A DNA stretch of 47,532 nucleotides, taken from IMG/VR virus record IMGVR_UViG_3300037264_001527, positions 1 to 47,532 of that record. One strand, written 5' to 3'. Below are positions 7,791 through 14,409 of this stretch, one piece after another. Position numbers and translations under genes: made by a program. Source of the DNA: a virus. The notes beneath the pieces are model-generated. The model was not told the DNA's origin. It saw only the letters and a program-made list of their open reading frames with translations, and searched no databases. Numbering within the stretch: position 1 is the stretch's first letter; every line of letters begins with the position of its first letter.

Positions 7791-7819
7791 ATTGTATGCG
7801 CGTATAACTATACAGTCAA
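7791..7819 (-). promoter_or_regulatory. Sigma70-type promoter with LexA-box-like operator
   Basis: On the minus strand TTGACT (7819-7814), a 17-base spacer and TACAAT (7796-7791) form a strong promoter whose start would lie about 25 bases before the LexA-like gene. The spacer holds CTGTATAGTTATACGC (7815-7800), which agrees with the E. coli LexA consensus CTGTATATATATACAG at most positions and has a perfect GTATA/TATAC core. Repressor binding here would block the polymerase. Confidence 0.72.
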
Positions 7820-7827
7820 CAGCTTTT

Positions 7828-8190
7828 TCAAGTTTCTCTGATCGTGATGCGTGGTAGTTTCTTGACGAAACTGATTGCTTCGTCTGCGCCATAAGCTACC
7901 ATCACAGAGTCTCCCACCTCTTCGCGCAAGTAGTCGATCCAGCTTACTTGGTCCTCGCTCAGCTTGGCGTTCTTCCTCCGCTTCATTTCGATCCACAGCC
8001 TCCATGCCGGGATGTACAAATCAGGAACGCCGGGACTTACGCCCTCAGCCTTCATCTTAACCGCAGTAATCTTCCCTCTCAATCCGCCGTTTGGGATTGC
8101 GAAAATGCGCACGCGCGGGTATTGCAGGCGGAACCATTGGACGAACGCAACCTGCTCTTGGTGCTCGGTGGGGACGCCTAGATGTGCCAT
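7828..8190 (-). CDS. VRR-NUC domain nuclease
   Basis: 120 residues from ATG 8190, behind GGGAG. The order of motifs is that of a VRR-NUC PD-(D/E)XK nuclease: an N-terminal HQEQVAFVQWFRLQYP helix, IPNGGLRG, then GVPDLYIPAWRLWIEMKRR, where D and E-x-K are the metal-binding catalytic residues. Small single-domain versions are common in phages near recombination genes and act on branched DNA. It overlaps the next upstream gene by 13 bases. Confidence 0.88.
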   Translation of the reverse strand: MAHLGVPTEHQEQVAFVQWFRLQYPRVRIFAIPNGGLRGKITAVKMKAEGVSPGVPDLYIPAWRLWIEMKRRKNAKLSEDQVSWIDYLREEVGDSVMVAYGADEAISFVKKLPRITIRET

Positions 8191-8492
8191 GCTTGGATCT
8201 CCCACATAACGTCGTCCGGCACAGGCACAGCACCAAAGCGCATTGCGTACCGCCGCATCTGCCGGGTGAAAAGCGCCTTCTCGTATGGCTTCCTCTCGCC
8301 ATGATTCAGTTTCTTGATGATGCCAAGATCGTGATCTGGCGGCATTGCAATAATTCCCCAGTGCCCAATGTTGCCAACTCCCTTAATCTTGGCTGTCCTG
8401 CCAAAGATGTGATGGATCTCAAATCCGGGATAGAGCGATCTCAAGTTCTCTCGGAATCGTTTTTGTTCTGCGGTCGGCTGATTAGGAGTCAT
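8178..8492 (-). CDS. HNH-like nuclease, putative
   Basis: 104 residues. EIHHIFGRTAKIKGVGNIGH followed by MPPDHDLG resembles the HH...N...H core of small phage HNH-type nucleases. The remaining half is helical and basic. It is translationally linked to the VRR-NUC gene, suggesting joint action in recombination or DNA end processing. Catalytic competence cannot be judged from sequence alone. Confidence 0.6.
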   Translation of the reverse strand: MTPNQPTAEQKRFRENLRSLYPGFEIHHIFGRTAKIKGVGNIGHWGIIAMPPDHDLGIIKKLNHGERKPYEKALFTRQMRRYAMRFGAVPVPDDVMWEIQAWHI

Positions 8493-8643
8493 TTAGACGC
8501 ATACCATGATTCTCATGAAATCCATAAAATCGTTCTGCCGCTTTTCTTATGGCCACCGCCTCATCAAACGTTTTGAAACATCCAAGATATTTTTTTTCAT
8601 TGCTTACCTTGATCTCAGCACCTCGGCCACCAGCTCCTCGCAT
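8482..8643 (-). CDS. Small AP2-type half domain, possibly a homing endonuclease remnant
   Basis: 53 residues. KKYLGCFKTFDEAVAIRKAA ERFYG has the pattern of the second half of an AP2 DNA-binding domain as found at the C-terminus of HNH-AP2 homing endonucleases. The upstream part of such a protein is missing: the frame begins at an ATG inside the preceding gene and overlaps the next by 11 bases. It fills a gap in an otherwise gapless operon, so it may still be translated. Confidence 0.5.
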   Translation of the reverse strand: MRGAGGRGAEIKVSNEKKYLGCFKTFDEAVAIRKAAERFYGFHENHGMRLNDS

Positions 8644-8834
8644 GTGTCGGCATGTCCAGTAGTCAGCCCGGCTGCTATCGCTAGAGCGCAGGCGGCTTCA
8701 ATGTCGGCTTTGTGTTCGGCCTTCAGCGCTGCGATCTCGGCCAGCAATGTTTCTACACAGTCGTGTCGATCAAGGTTAACGAATTCTCTTAAACATTTGG
8801 GACATGCTCCTAGGAGCGGTTCTGCTCTGCCCAT
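8604..8834 (-). CDS. Small Cys/His protein with coiled coil
   Basis: 76 residues from the ATG at 8834 (TGATG overlap with the upstream stop). CPKCLREFVNLDRHDC looks like a C2HC zinc finger. A helix VETLLAEIAALKAEHKADIE follows. The helix resembles one in the neighbouring gene 8834-9016, suggesting duplication. A longer in-frame reading from 8975 lacks a ribosome site. Confidence 0.6.
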   Translation of the reverse strand: MGRAEPLLGACPKCLREFVNLDRHDCVETLLAEIAALKAEHKADIEAACALAIAAGLTTGHADTCEELVAEVLRSR

Positions 8835-9016
8835 CACTTCCCCCCTTGCCCCAATGCTTGCTTCGCCACTCGCGCAGCCTCCTGACACCCTTCGCAGCAG
8901 GTGTTGTCGACTATGGACTGCAATGCGGCCTTCAGTGCGGCGATCTCGACATCCTTCTTCTCGCACTGCGCGCACCCGTGCGTCTGAACTCCCTGCGGTA
9001 TCGTGTCTTCAAACAT
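8834..9016 (-). CDS. Small Cys-containing coiled-coil protein
   Basis: 60 residues. CAQCEKKDVEIAALKAALQS combines a CxxC with a helix like that of the next gene. A second pair of Cys (CCEGCQ) follows. It starts within the end of the upstream gene (8-base overlap). Function unknown. Confidence 0.6.
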   Translation of the reverse strand: MFEDTIPQGVQTHGCAQCEKKDVEIAALKAALQSIVDNTCCEGCQEAARVAKQALGQGGK

Positions 9017-9308
9017 CGTTCACCTCCAATATTGGATACGCATATCTCATAGGCGGAGTCCCGGCCGGCGGTCGCCACGTTACCCACGGTCGCCGAACCT
9101 CCTGCGCATACAGCGATGTGATGGAGCGCGAATGCTCTGGATCTCGGACGGCGGCGTGCAGCTTGAGCTTCTCCTTGCGCAGCTCGTTGGCAGCGAGTCG
9201 GTGGGTATGGCAGCGGCTTCGCATGGCCTTCCCGTCGGATCGTTTGTCGAATTTGTCCGGGTCCGTCTCACCGCATTCCGGCCATTGGCAGTAGAATTTC
9301 CTTGTCAT
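9009..9308 (-). CDS. Small zinc-finger-like protein
   Basis: 99 residues. The first 35 residues hold CQWPEC and, after a basic stretch, RCHTHR, a likely zinc-binding C-x4-C...C-x-H pattern. A strong ribosome site (GGAGAGGGAAC) precedes the ATG at 9308. The rest is basic and unrecognised. Confidence 0.62.
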   Translation of the reverse strand: MTRKFYCQWPECGETDPDKFDKRSDGKAMRSRCHTHRLAANELRKEKLKLHAAVRDPEHSRSITSLYAQEVRRPWVTWRPPAGTPPMRYAYPILEVNDV

Positions 9309-9328
9309 GTTCCCTCTCCTGGTTCCGA

Positions 9329-9850
9329 TTAGAACTGTTTTACCGGGGGCGGGTTGTTCTCCTCATATGGAGTATGATCCCATCTTGCCCGATATGGAGT
9401 GTAGGTATATCCTGCTGGCCGATTAATATGTTTCCATGTCTTGCCAAGCTTGATAAGACTCACTGCCGTATCGGAAACACCATATTCTCTTCCGATCACA
9501 AAACATGGCCTTCTGTCTTGGAGGATCCGCATAACATCTTCGTCCGAAAGCTTCCCGTTGATCCTCTCCCCTCTGGCCTGCCGATTCTTCCTAACTTTAT
9601 CGGCAGTATTCTCGGCGCTAGAAGCCAAAAAAAGATGGTTGGGATTAATACACGGAGGATTGTCGCACCGATGGCACACGCACATTCCCATTGGGATTTC
9701 CCCAACTAATACTTGATAGACGAGGCGATGAGCTAATTGATTCTTTGAATGCACTCCATACCCATCCTGCCTCACCCCGCCTTGCCATATCCAGCACCCT
9801 CCATCATCCACCGTATAATGGCTAGTAATATCCGTTTTTGGTCTACCCAT
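9329..9850 (-). CDS. HNH homing endonuclease
   Basis: 173 residues from ATG 9850, which has GGAGAGGA upstream. The N-terminal CWIWQGGVRQDGYG leads into LAHRLVYQVLVGEIP and then CVCHRCDNPPCINPNHLFLA, the classical HNH_3 core with two zinc-binding CxxC-like pairs and the N-x-x-H end. The C-terminal LSDEDVMRILQ...YGVSDTAVSLIK is a helix-turn-helix that would contact DNA. It overlaps the NinB-like gene by eight bases. It is likely a free-standing mobile endonuclease between operon genes. Confidence 0.9.
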   Translation of the reverse strand: MGRPKTDITSHYTVDDGGCWIWQGGVRQDGYGVHSKNQLAHRLVYQVLVGEIPMGMCVCHRCDNPPCINPNHLFLASSAENTADKVRKNRQARGERINGKLSDEDVMRILQDRRPCFVIGREYGVSDTAVSLIKLGKTWKHINRPAGYTYTPYRARWDHTPYEENNPPPVKQF

Positions 9851-10268
9851 TTTGGAATTCCTCTCCATGCGGATCGGGGATGAAGATCCCTATCTCGGCA
9901 CATTTCTGTTGGATGAAGGCAATATACTCCATGAACTCTACCGTCGATAAAACGGCCCGCTTACCTTCCTCGTTCTTGGTAGTGGTTCGGCGTGGACGTT
10001 TCCTCTTGGTGCCGAATATCTCATATTCAGTCCAGCCGAAATGGGCGCCAAGGAACCAAGTGTGGAGCTCGTCCTTATCATGGCCGGTTTCTTGGTGAAT
10101 GATCTCGTAGCAAGCCCACAGGTAGCTGTTCTGCGCGTCGCTACGGCGTTTCTTGTACGGTGCCACTGTTATGGTCCATGCGCCCTCTGGAAGCGCCAGC
10201 AGGAACCTGGAGATCCGCTCGCAGGCTTTCTGCCGGTCCTCGTCCTTGGCTATCCTGATCTCAGTCAT
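9843..10268 (-). CDS. NinB-like recombination protein
   Basis: 141 residues. PYKKRRSDAQNSYLWACYEI is the R-x-x-x-Q-N-x-x-x-W signature of the NinB/Orf family, which helps load recombination proteins on single-stranded DNA in lambdoid phages. LSTVEFMEYIAFIQQ and IFIPDP at the C-terminus match the usual end of this family. Its place between HNH and RecT in one operon fits a recombination module. Confidence 0.82.
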   Translation of the reverse strand: MTEIRIAKDEDRQKACERISRFLLALPEGAWTITVAPYKKRRSDAQNSYLWACYEIIHQETGHDKDELHTWFLGAHFGWTEYEIFGTKRKRPRRTTTKNEEGKRAVLSTVEFMEYIAFIQQKCAEIGIFIPDPHGEEFQNG

Positions 10269-10508
10269 TTAGTGGCACTCACACAGTCCGCCGTTATACG
10301 CATATGGGCCATATCTTCCATCGGGGTCGTCGGTAGAATAATGACGCCCTTTCTCCCCGTACCACGTATCCCCGTCGCCGCAGCAGTCGCAAATCACAAC
10401 ATCGTGATCTGTGTGGCTGAGTGCCCATTCCTCTATCTCAGCATTGAGCGGCACCTGATGCGCATTCAACCAACCAGTCCCTTCGCAGCGATTGCATGTG
10501 ATTGTCAT
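10269..10508 (-). CDS. DnaJ-type zinc-finger protein
   Basis: 79 residues. CNRCEGTGW at residues 5-13 is half of a DnaJ CxxCxGxG zinc finger and CDCCGDGDTW near residue 40 supplies the second pair. The C-terminus GPYAYNGGLCECH has further Cys/His. Start and stop overlap neighbours. Role unknown, but such mini zinc proteins are common in early phage operons. Confidence 0.7.
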   Translation of the reverse strand: MTITCNRCEGTGWLNAHQVPLNAEIEEWALSHTDHDVVICDCCGDGDTWYGEKGRHYSTDDPDGRYGPYAYNGGLCECH

Positions 10509-10732
10509 GGCTGCCGGTTCTCAGTCACAGGGATCTTCCCGACCGACGGACTTTGTGGCCGCAGGAAGATCCCTAACCGCTCGATCCGGTCCTTGTGGTA
10601 CTGCACCATCCGGTATGCGAGCACCTGGCAGGACTGCGCTTCGAGCAGCGACCTGCGCGCCTCCAGAAGCTCGCGTCTCGCAAGCTCTTCCGGCTTCGGT
10701 AGTGTGAACAGCTTTTTGAAGACCTCAATCAT
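10505..10732 (-). CDS. Small coiled-coil protein
   Basis: 75 residues from ATG 10732, behind AGAAAGG. EELARRELLEARRSLLEAQ is a strong coiled coil, and AYRMVQYHKDRIERL continues it. The type is frequent beside NinB-like genes. The start lies inside the preceding 30-residue membrane peptide gene. Confidence 0.65.
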   Translation of the reverse strand: MIEVFKKLFTLPKPEELARRELLEARRSLLEAQSCQVLAYRMVQYHKDRIERLGIFLRPQSPSVGKIPVTENRQP

Positions 10733-10817
10733 TGCCTTTCTCCTCGTTTCTCTTGGCCCACTGCCAGAACACCAGAAGCCCAACCGTGCATACCAGCAAC
10801 AGAATCAGATCGGACAT
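10725..10817 (-). CDS. Small single-span membrane peptide
   Basis: 30 residues: SDLILLLVCTVGLLVFWQWA forms one transmembrane helix, followed by KRNEEKGND in the cytoplasm. Its ATG overlaps the upstream stop (TGATG at 10815-10819) and its end overlaps the next start, so the frame fits the operon exactly. Confidence 0.6.
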   Translation of the reverse strand: MSDLILLLVCTVGLLVFWQWAKRNEEKGND

Positions 10818-11071
10818 CAGATAGCCCCCTCCATGATCTGCTCACCCAGGTTTTTCCGCTTCTTCTCCAGTTTCCCCGAGCACATCGGGCAGGAGTGCTT
10901 GCCGTTGCGGTGAAAAGTCCAGCCTTCCCGATGCGCGGCCAGCTTGCACTCCCCGAACGTCTCGCCGAAGAAAGCCGCTTCGTTTTTCGTCGAGCTCCAC
11001 CACCGCACGTCTGGGCAATAGCCCTTGGTATCGCATGTCACTATCAGGGTGTAACCGCTTGTCTTGATCAT
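10817..11071 (-). CDS. Small Cys protein of unknown function
   Basis: 84 residues from ATG 11071, with GGAGGAGG just upstream. The N-terminus is beta-rich and hydrophobic (GYTLIVTC). CPMCSGKLEKKRK near the C-terminus gives a CxxC and a basic tail. Further Cys at residues 15, 20 and 42 could complete a zinc site. Not recognised. Confidence 0.62.
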   Translation of the reverse strand: MIKTSGYTLIVTCDTKGYCPDVRWWSSTKNEAAFFGETFGECKLAAHREGWTFHRNGKHSCPMCSGKLEKKRKNLGEQIMEGAI

Positions 11072-11099
11072 TGTGCGTCCTCCTCCGTTTATCACAAGG

Positions 11100-11370
11100 T
11101 TAGCCGGAGCCGGAGCCGCCGGAGCCGTCGCCGTAGCCGGAGCCGTCGCCGTCGCCGTAGCCGTAGCCGTAGCCGTCGCCGTCGCCGTCGCCGTAGCCGT
11201 AGCCGTAGCCGTAGCCGTAGCCGTAGCCGGAGCCGGAGCCGGAGCCGGAGCCGTAGCCGGAGCCGTAGCCGGAGCCGTCGCCGTAGCCGGAGCCGGAGCC
11301 GGAGCCGTAGCCGGAGCCGGAGCCGTCGCCGTCGCCGTCGCCGTAGCCGTAGCCGGAGCCGTCGCCGGAG
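11100..11370. repeat. Hexanucleotide minisatellite
   Basis: Tandem 6-base units, read on the minus strand as GGC followed by TCC, TAC or GAC. Only the second codon varies. All lengths are multiples of three, so unit gain or loss keeps the frame open. Both strands are open in several frames over the whole tract. Confidence 0.9.
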
Positions 11371-11378
11371 CTACTCAT
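11100..11378 (-). CDS. Gly-X low-complexity repeat protein (X = Ser, Tyr, Asp)
   Basis: 92 residues, almost entirely alternating Gly with Ser, Tyr or Asp after the start MSSSGDG. The DNA is about 44 hexamers GGC plus TCC, TAC or GAC. AAAGGAG lies eight bases before the ATG, and the start overlaps the upstream stop, so it is placed as a true operon gene. The product would be disordered and acidic/aromatic, similar in pattern to phase-separating low-complexity domains. No function can be assigned. Confidence 0.62.
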   Translation of the reverse strand: MSSSGDGSGYGYGDGDGDGSGSGYGSGSGSGYGDGSGYGSGYGSGSGSGSGYGYGYGYGYGYGDGDGDGYGYGYGDGDGSGYGDGSGGSGSG

Positions 11379-11727
11379 TGATAGACTCCTTTGCTTTTGC
11401 GCTACACGGGATGATCTCGCAGACGCCGATCAGGGCAATCTCTGGGATGATGACATCCAATTTGCTACTACCAGCTATCACACCGTATTGCGCCACCCCA
11501 GACAGCGCGATGCCCTGTTTGGCTTTCCATTGCCACAGCCTGCGACTATTGCTCAAAATAGCCTGGTCTCCATTGGAGCTCACAAGCGTGCCAGCATGAA
11601 CCCCGGCATGATAGCAGCGAGCTATCACGTACTTGCCAACGAATGGATGGGCTGTCGGTGTCTCGGCTTTCTGGAACATCGCCGCTATAGCTTTCAATTC
11701 GCCATATGTCATTTCGTCAATATTCAT
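11371..11727 (-). CDS. Conserved phage protein, DUF6948-like
   Basis: 118 residues. VGKYVIARCYHAGVHAGTLV, SNSRRLWQWKAK and GIALSGVAQYG follow the order seen in the DUF6948 family of phage proteins, a small beta-rich domain of unknown function. GAGGAAC precedes the ATG. Its stop overlaps the start of the Gly-X repeat gene, and in my memory of phage genomes these two types often sit together. Confidence 0.68.
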   Translation of the reverse strand: MNIDEMTYGELKAIAAMFQKAETPTAHPFVGKYVIARCYHAGVHAGTLVSSNGDQAILSNSRRLWQWKAKQGIALSGVAQYGVIAGSSKLDVIIPEIALIGVCEIIPCSAKAKESINE

Positions 11728-11758
11728 TTCTGTTCCTCGCTTGTTTTATCGTAATTGA

Positions 11759-12382
11759 TCACATCAACCTCCTATGCTCAGCCATCACCATTTGTGTCAA
11801 GCGGCGGTTCTGCGCCGCCAACGCGGCATCCCTCGCGGCAACCCACGCGGCAGCCCTCGCGGCAGCCCTCGCGGCAGCCTCCGCGGCAGCCCACGCGGCA
11901 GCCCTCGCGGCAGCCTCCGCGGCAGCCCTCGCGGCAGCCCTCGCGGCAGCCTCCGCGGCAGCCCTCGCGGCAGCCCTCGCGGCAGCCTCCGCGGCAGCCT
12001 CCGCGGCATCCCGGATGCTTTCATCGCCCGTTTTGAGGTATTGAACCACCACCTCTGGAGCGGCCCATAGGTGGACAACATCCAACGCGCACCTCCGCGC
12101 AAACACTCGCAGGAGGGTCGAGCCGTCAATACCCCATAGATACGTGCGCTCCGTTGCCACCATTTTGTCATTCCCGTGGACCATGGTACCGCCCATATCG
12201 ACTCGCCATATGATTGGCCCAGCCGAGTATTTCAGGGCATCAATCAGTCGATTACTGCCGTGCAGCCCATGCTCGCACAGGATTGGCGTGCCCTTGATTT
12301 TGTGGGTGCGCCCAGTCACGATTCTGCGCCCGTCGCCATGAGCGAGGCGCCTATCTTCTGTTCCGAAATACCATGCCTTCAC
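11759..12382 (-). CDS. Conserved phage protein with C-terminal Ala-rich tetrad repeats
   Basis: 207 residues from GTG 12382, with GAGGAGG five bases upstream (a longer frame into RecT lacks support). MKAWYFGTEDRRLAHGDGR, CEHGLHGSNRLIDALKYSAG and FARRCALDVVHLW belong to a widespread phage domain of unknown function. After residue 132 come about 17 four-residue units A-A-A-X, with X = Arg, Glu or Trp, predicted as one long helix with X on a spiral face. The end (QNRRLTQMVMAEHRRLM) is basic. Confidence 0.78.
   Translation of the reverse strand: MKAWYFGTEDRRLAHGDGRRIVTGRTHKIKGTPILCEHGLHGSNRLIDALKYSAGPIIWRVDMGGTMVHGNDKMVATERTYLWGIDGSTLLRVFARRCALDVVHLWAAPEVVVQYLKTGDESIRDAAEAAAEAAARAAARAAAEAAARAAARAAAEAAARAAAWAAAEAAARAAARAAAWVAARDAALAAQNRRLTQMVMAEHRRLM
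11817..12013. repeat. 12-base tandem repeat in the Ala-rich gene
   Basis: About 16 units read on the minus strand as GCT GCC GCG plus AGG, GAG or TGG. The first three codons are nearly constant and the fourth varies. The first and last units are diverged (GAT, GTT). The period keeps the reading frame. Confidence 0.88.
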
Positions 12383-12392
12383 ATCAACCTCC

Positions 12393-13475
12393 TCAATGAT
12401 CCAATCCACGGATGAAGAAACATGCCTCTTCCGCCACTCCGAGGAGAACAACATCCAGCGCCTCGGTGCTCAGTTCTTCAATCAATTGGGTCGCGGCCAC
12501 ATTGTCGCCAATGGCCGCCGCCTCGGTGATAGCCCTGCGGTATTCATCAATATCAATCGTCCCCTTCTGCACCAAGTCGTTCACCAGCGCCTTGTAGGTG
12601 CCGATATTGCCCTTCTCGAAAGAGTTGTACAGATGAACGAACGTCCCTTCCTCGATGGTCGCCTTGAACACAGCCATACCGAGAGCGTCGCTCGTAGAGA
12701 TCAACTGGTCGAAGTACTTCTTCTGATCGTCTGATGCTATGGCGAGTTGCGGCGATGTTTTCAACGGCTCGAATTGCTCCGCCTGGTTCGACAGCTCTAC
12801 AGCCAGAGCCATCCGCTCCAGGGCGTGCTGGTCGGTGCGCGGCCACATCTTGAAAGCACGACGGACGACTGTTTTCTTCCCCATCTCGTTGAAGTCTGTC
12901 ACCCAAGGGCATGACTTCCCTTTCTCCAGGAAGGTTTTGTATGCCTCGGACCTGCCTCTGACATCTTCGATTTCGGCCTTTGTCATGATGGTAGTCAGGT
13001 AGTCGCCGTCTTTGGTTTTGGCAACCGCGTAGACGCCACGGAATTCCCCGCGATCTCCGAACGGATCAAACTGGTGAACCGGACGCTCGCCGAGGCCAGC
13101 GACCATGAACTTGTCTTCTGAATAGATCAAATCGGCCTGTATCCATTGGATTGACCCGGAGTTGGTCCCCAGCCGACAAAATCCCTGATAACTGACATCC
13201 AAGCAAACCTTGCCCTTGCGAGGCACCAGATAGGCCAGGTGCTCGGCAGGCGATAGGCTCAACCCAATGGCCGCAACGTTACAGATCGCCGCCTGCAGGC
13301 TATGTGGATCGGCCTGGGCTACCTTCATCAGGTAGTCATTGGCCTTGAGAGCCTGTATTGCGAACCCCTTTTCAGACGCATACGTCAGACCACGAGGCGC
13401 AATCTGCGCGAACCGCTCGGCCGCAACCTCGATTACCTCGGCAATCTCCATTTTCCGTGCGCTCTGCTCACTCAT
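12393..13475 (-). CDS. recT: RecT-family single-strand annealing protein
   Basis: 360 residues from ATG 13475. The core ANDYLMKVAQADPHSLQAAI, LSLSPAEHLAYLVPRKGKV and CLDVSYQGFCRLG is that of RecT, which anneals complementary single strands during phage recombination. KGKSCPWVTDFNEMGKKTVVRR completes the family. The last 110 residues are an extra helical region beyond the usual Rac RecT length. The gene heads the repeat and NinB part of the leftward operon. No RecE-type exonuclease lies next to it. Confidence 0.93.
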   Translation of the reverse strand: MSEQSARKMEIAEVIEVAAERFAQIAPRGLTYASEKGFAIQALKANDYLMKVAQADPHSLQAAICNVAAIGLSLSPAEHLAYLVPRKGKVCLDVSYQGFCRLGTNSGSIQWIQADLIYSEDKFMVAGLGERPVHQFDPFGDRGEFRGVYAVAKTKDGDYLTTIMTKAEIEDVRGRSEAYKTFLEKGKSCPWVTDFNEMGKKTVVRRAFKMWPRTDQHALERMALAVELSNQAEQFEPLKTSPQLAIASDDQKKYFDQLISTSDALGMAVFKATIEEGTFVHLYNSFEKGNIGTYKALVNDLVQKGTIDIDEYRRAITEAAAIGDNVAATQLIEELSTEALDVVLLGVAEEACFFIRGLDH

Positions 13476-13489
13476 CTCTTCTATCCTCT

Positions 13490-13819
13490 TCAATCCAATA
13501 TTCGCTCGCCTAATTCGTTTGCAGCCGCCTGGAATGCGTTATGCCGCCCGAGGTGTCCTTGCGCATTAATATGTGCCTGCAAGTGAGTTACTCCGAATGT
13601 CCCGTTTCGCATTTTAGCTTCGTGTCCTAGACAGTCATCCTGTCGCAGCGCTAGGATGTACGCACGATACGCACTATCAGCCTGTCCCTGTAGGCTGTCG
13701 GTGAAGCGGCCAATGCTCGCCCGCAGGCTGGCAAGCTCCCGAAGCGCCGCTTCCAGCGATTCGATATCAACATCCTGATCAGCTATCCACTGCTCCATCA
13801 TTATGGTGCGTTCGGTCAT
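13490..13819 (-). CDS. Hypothetical early protein
   Basis: 109 residues from ATG 13819, behind GGGAGTGAAC. The first half is helical (IESLEAALRELASLRASIGR). The second half contains NGTFGVTHLQAHINAQGHLG, rich in His. Not recognised. It overlaps no neighbour but lies 14 bases before recT. Confidence 0.62.
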   Translation of the reverse strand: MTERTIMMEQWIADQDVDIESLEAALRELASLRASIGRFTDSLQGQADSAYRAYILALRQDDCLGHEAKMRNGTFGVTHLQAHINAQGHLGRHNAFQAAANELGERILD

Positions 13820-13821
13820 GT

Positions 13822-14016
13822 TCACTCCCAGTCACAGTAGACGATTAATTCGTGCTCCATCCCGATATCCTGGATCACCAGCTTTGCGATGTGTTCGCAC
13901 TGTCCTCTGATCGGGTCCAGCGCCTCGGAGATTTTCTCCGATTTGTCGTCGCCGAGGCGCTCTAACTCGGCAGCGTTTATGTCGATTCTCAACTTCAGTG
14001 TTGCGAAGGTTGTCAT
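13822..14016 (-). CDS. Hypothetical small early protein
   Basis: 64 residues, helical and acidic (AAELERLGDDKSEKISEALD). The start overlaps the preceding stop as ATGA at 14013-14016. Unknown function. Confidence 0.6.
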   Translation of the reverse strand: MTTFATLKLRIDINAAELERLGDDKSEKISEALDPIRGQCEHIAKLVIQDIGMEHELIVYCDWE

Positions 14017-14279
14017 GGCGTCACCTCGATAGGGATCTCGATCCTATCCAGCCCTGACTGGTACAGCAGATCGAGCCGAGCGTCTTGTATCGCTCGGCGC
14101 CTATCCCATAGCTTGTTGTCGGCACAGTGACGCTCAAGGATGTCATCCTCTATGGATTTCATCGCTTGCATTGCTGCAATAATGTATTTCGCTTGCATGA
14201 TTCTCTCCCTTGTTTCCTCACCGCGAAGCCCGGACTGCTTACCGGGCCTGTTGGGGGAGGTTTTGGCTCCCGATGTCAT
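14013..14279 (-). CDS. First gene of the leftward operon, unknown
   Basis: 88 residues if started at ATG 14279 (AAGGGGA upstream). An ATG at 14198 with GGGAGAG gives 61 residues and could be the real start, because the first 27 residues are low in structure. The core YIIAAMQAMKSIEDDILERH is helical. It is the first gene behind the leftward promoter at 14327-14355. Confidence 0.55.
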   Translation of the reverse strand: MTSGAKTSPNRPGKQSGLRGEETRERIMQAKYIIAAMQAMKSIEDDILERHCADNKLWDRRRAIQDARLDLLYQSGLDRIEIPIEVTP

Positions 14280-14326
14280 TGTCGTGTCCCCTTCAGGTTT
14301 CTCCTGGCAAGCCGTTCAGTGAAATC

Positions 14327-14355
14327 ACTCTACCACTGCACTATTCCTATTGCAA
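14327..14355 (-). promoter_or_regulatory. Leftward early promoter
   Basis: On the minus strand TTGCAA (14355-14350), a 17-base spacer and TAGAGT (14332-14327) precede the first leftward gene. The -35 hexamer is its own reverse complement and also serves the rightward promoter. Confidence 0.55.
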
Positions 14356-14378
14356 TACCCAACGAAAATATATATTAT
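14350..14378 (+). promoter_or_regulatory. Rightward early promoter
   Basis: TTGCAA (14350-14355), a 17-base spacer and TATTAT (14373-14378) in an AT-rich stretch precede the HTH gene at 14410. It shares the palindromic -35 with the leftward promoter, so only one of the two can be occupied at a time. Confidence 0.6.
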
Positions 14379-14409
14379 ACGCTTATTCATAGATCGGAAG
14401 GTGCAAGTT

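Noticed and set aside
11100-12013. Frames on the plus strand through the repeat tracts (Ala-Val and Arg-Gln-Pro repeats).
   Set aside because: They are forced open by the repeat units and lack ribosome sites. The minus-strand frames have proper starts and operon context.
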